Shown here: positions 5,329 through 6,742 of the stretch, piece after piece
How the letters are laid out: each line of letters starts with the position of its first letter
Numbering within the stretch: the first letter of the stretch is position 1
From: Lachnospiraceae bacterium
Lineage (GTDB): Bacteria; Bacillota_A; Clostridia; Lachnospirales; Lachnospiraceae
Assembly: GCA_024684065.1 (NCBI GenBank)
Contig: JAIKXO010000024.1
Span: 1-6,742, forward strand
Direction: 5' to 3'
DNA length: 6,742 bases
Notes under the pieces: generated by a model
Told to the model about the DNA's origin: nothing
The model's input: the letters and a program-made list of their open reading frames with translations, nothing else
Databases searched by the model: none
Position numbers and translations under genes: made by a program

Positions 5329-6639
5329 TTATGAATCTATGGCATTTTCGTTTAAGAGGAATTCCTGTACACCTATGTATAGGATTCCTTTTTCATCATG
5401 CCATGGAATGATATCGTCCTTAACGATAACAATCTTTCTAAAAGAATCACCTATCCTTTTCAGCGAGTTTGTTTCCTGATCCTGTTTTTCCTGTGAATCT
5501 ACATTCAACGCGGACTGAATGTAGTAACGCTGATTACCTCTGTTTACCACGAAATCAACTTCCAACTGAACGCGTACAGACTTAACCTTTCCGGTATCAT
5601 CTTTTTCATTCTTCGAATATCCGACGACCCCTACATCCACATTGTATCCCCTGCAGATCAGTTCATTATAGATTATATTTTCCATGATGTGGCCTTCTTC
5701 AATCTGCCGGAAATTAAGCCTTGCATTCCTGAGTCCGATGTCCGAATAATAGTATTTCAGCGGCGTGTCGAAGTAAGCCGATCCTTTTACATCGTATCTT
5801 TTTGCTGAATTGATGATATAGGCTTCCTTAAAATAATCCAGGTACTTCGAAATCGTAGTGTGCGTAACTTTGATCTTCTTCTCTGAAAGAAATCGGTTCT
5901 CCAGTTTCGATGGGTTAGTAAGTGAGCCAATTGCTGACGAAATATAATCCAAAAGTATTTCAAGGATTTCCTGATCATTTCTGATATCCTTGCGTTCAAC
6001 AATGTCTTTCAGGTATGTCTCATCAAACAGGTCTTTCAAATACCGGCTTTTCTCTTCCCGGGTTTCCAGTTGTAGCACATAAGGCATTCCACCAAATATA
6101 CAATAATCGCGCCAAGCATGTTCCTGATCAGGATAACACGCTTTAAATTCGGCATAAGATAATGGCTGCAGGTGGATTTCATCACCTCTGTCACGAAACT
6201 GTGTAAGAACCTCTTGAGAAAGCATTTTCGAATTGCTGCCTGTCACATAGATGTCTGCATTTTTCATCTTCATCAATCCCATAATGGCATCAATGAATGT
6301 GACCTTCTCATCATTATTCCCGACGTAAGGATTGGGAACCTCCGCACATAACTGTACTTCATCGATCATCACATAATATCGTTTTTCTCTGTCCTTGATC
6401 TGCCCCTTGATATAATCGTTAAGCACGAACGGATTTCTATATTTAATGTTATCTATTTCGTCCAGTTGCACTTCGATGATCTGACTTTCCTCAATCCCTT
6501 CATCAAGAAGATATTTTTTGTACAGCTCGAACAACAGGTATGATTTTCCACAGCGTCGAATTCCGGTGATGATCTTGACCCGCCCATTATCTCTTTTCTT
6601 AATAATCTGCTTCAGATACCGATCTCTTTTAATTTCCAC
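5329..6639 (-). CDS. AAA+ ATPase with DUF4143-type PD-(D/E)XK-like C-terminus, complete
   Basis: I chose the GTG at 6639 (436 residues), since GGAGG (6648-6652) lies 8 bp before it and translation then begins MEIKRDRYL, as is usual for the family. An ATG at 6669 would add ten residues but has no ribosome site. Numbering from that longer form: Walker A GIRRCGKS (36-43), Walker B YYVMIDEVQ (98-106), sensor-like strand YVTGSNSK (141-148), RGDEIHLQPLSYAEF (161-175), a winged-helix-like middle (240-310), and a C-terminal nuclease-like core with E336, LEVDFVVNRG (369-378; E370, D372) and YYIQSA (382-387; Q385). All ATPase motifs are intact. It is a clear paralogue of the left-edge fragment, with more than half of positions shared by eye. 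The substrate is unknown; such ATPases are numerous in gut Clostridia. The membrane-protein gene follows after 20 bp. Confidence 0.92.
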   Translation of the reverse strand: MEIKRDRYLKQIIKKRDNGRVKIITGIRRCGKSYLLFELYKKYLLDEGIEESQIIEVQLDEIDNIKYRNPFVLNDYIKGQIKDREKRYYVMIDEVQLCAEVPNPYVGNNDEKVTFIDAIMGLMKMKNADIYVTGSNSKMLSQEVLTQFRDRGDEIHLQPLSYAEFKACYPDQEHAWRDYCIFGGMPYVLQLETREEKSRYLKDLFDETYLKDIVERKDIRNDQEILEILLDYISSAIGSLTNPSKLENRFLSEKKIKVTHTTISKYLDYFKEAYIINSAKRYDVKGSAYFDTPLKYYYSDIGLRNARLNFRQIEEGHIMENIIYNELICRGYNVDVGVVGYSKNEKDDTGKVKSVRVQLEVDFVVNRGNQRYYIQSALNVDSQEKQDQETNSLKRIGDSFRKIVIVKDDIIPWHDEKGILYIGVQEFLLNENAIDS

Positions 6640-6647
6640 TCTGTTTG

Positions 6648-6652
6648 CCTCC
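6648..6652 (-). promoter_or_regulatory. Ribosome binding site supporting a GTG start
   Basis: GGAGG on the minus strand is 8 bp before GTG (6639-6637). The competing ATG at 6669 is preceded by an A-rich stretch with no Shine-Dalgarno match. This site decides the start of the ATPase. Confidence 0.6.
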
Positions 6653-6692
6653 GAACTATTTTCGCACATAGATGCATTTTTTGTTCGTATCT

Positions 6693-6721
6693 ATTATACT
6701 GCTGTTTTCCAAACGAATCAA
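6693..6721 (-). promoter_or_regulatory. Sigma-A promoter of the ATPase / membrane-protein unit
   Basis: Read on the minus strand, TTGATT (6721-6716) is followed after exactly 17 bp by a perfect TATAAT (6698-6693). The start point would be near 6686, giving a leader of about 46 bases to the GTG at 6639 or about 16 to the ATG at 6669. The longer leader fits better with the ribosome site before the GTG. Confidence 0.78.
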
Positions 6722-6742
6722 GTTTTAAGAAACAATTTTTGC

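Overview
The window looks like chromosomal DNA from a Clostridia-type Bacillota, most likely a Lachnospiraceae or close relative. That is an inference. It rests on strong AGGAGG-type ribosome binding sites, sigma-A promoters with 17-bp spacers, two DUF4143-type AAA+ ATPases of the sort common in gut Clostridia, a PAS/GGDEF protein, a PcfJ-like protein and a tiny Smr-domain protein. No rRNA, tRNA, CRISPR array, transposase or integrase is visible.

Layout, left to right: (1) bases 1-959 (+) hold the C-terminal two thirds of a DUF4143-type ATPase whose start lies outside the window. (2) Bases 1002-2303 (-) hold a PcfJ-like protein. (3) Bases 2432-3178 (-) hold a two-gene unit: an uncharacterised protein with an Sm-like N-terminal half, followed 18 bp later by an 85-residue Smr-domain protein. 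(4) Bases 3292-4626 (+) hold a diguanylate cyclase (PAS-GGDEF-PAS), divergent from the Sm-like gene and with a near-consensus promoter. (5) Bases 4661-5308 (-) hold a seven-helix membrane protein of unknown function. (6) Bases 5329-6639 (-) hold a complete paralogue of the left-edge ATPase. Its promoter lies just upstream, and the membrane-protein gene follows after a 20-bp gap, so the two are probably co-transcribed.

The most unusual feature is an intergenic repeat. A 17-bp core, GGGGTTAGGGGTTCATT, occurs three times with no mismatch (984-1000, 2411-2427, 4649-4665). Each copy sits at the 3' end of a minus-strand transcription unit. Two copies fill almost the whole gap between convergent genes and carry a partner arm, AATGGACTC, that can pair with GGGTTCATT through Watson-Crick and G-U pairs. 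The third copy lacks that arm but abuts an independent strong hairpin. This looks like a small REP-like or terminator-like family, and it seems worth a genome-wide search.

How the genes work together is mostly not visible. The cyclase would make c-di-GMP. The Sm-like/Smr pair could be a small RNA-binding plus RNA-cleaving module (inference). The two ATPases are diverged paralogues facing each other across about 4.4 kb. Nothing here proves one integrated system; the window may be a patchwork accessory region.
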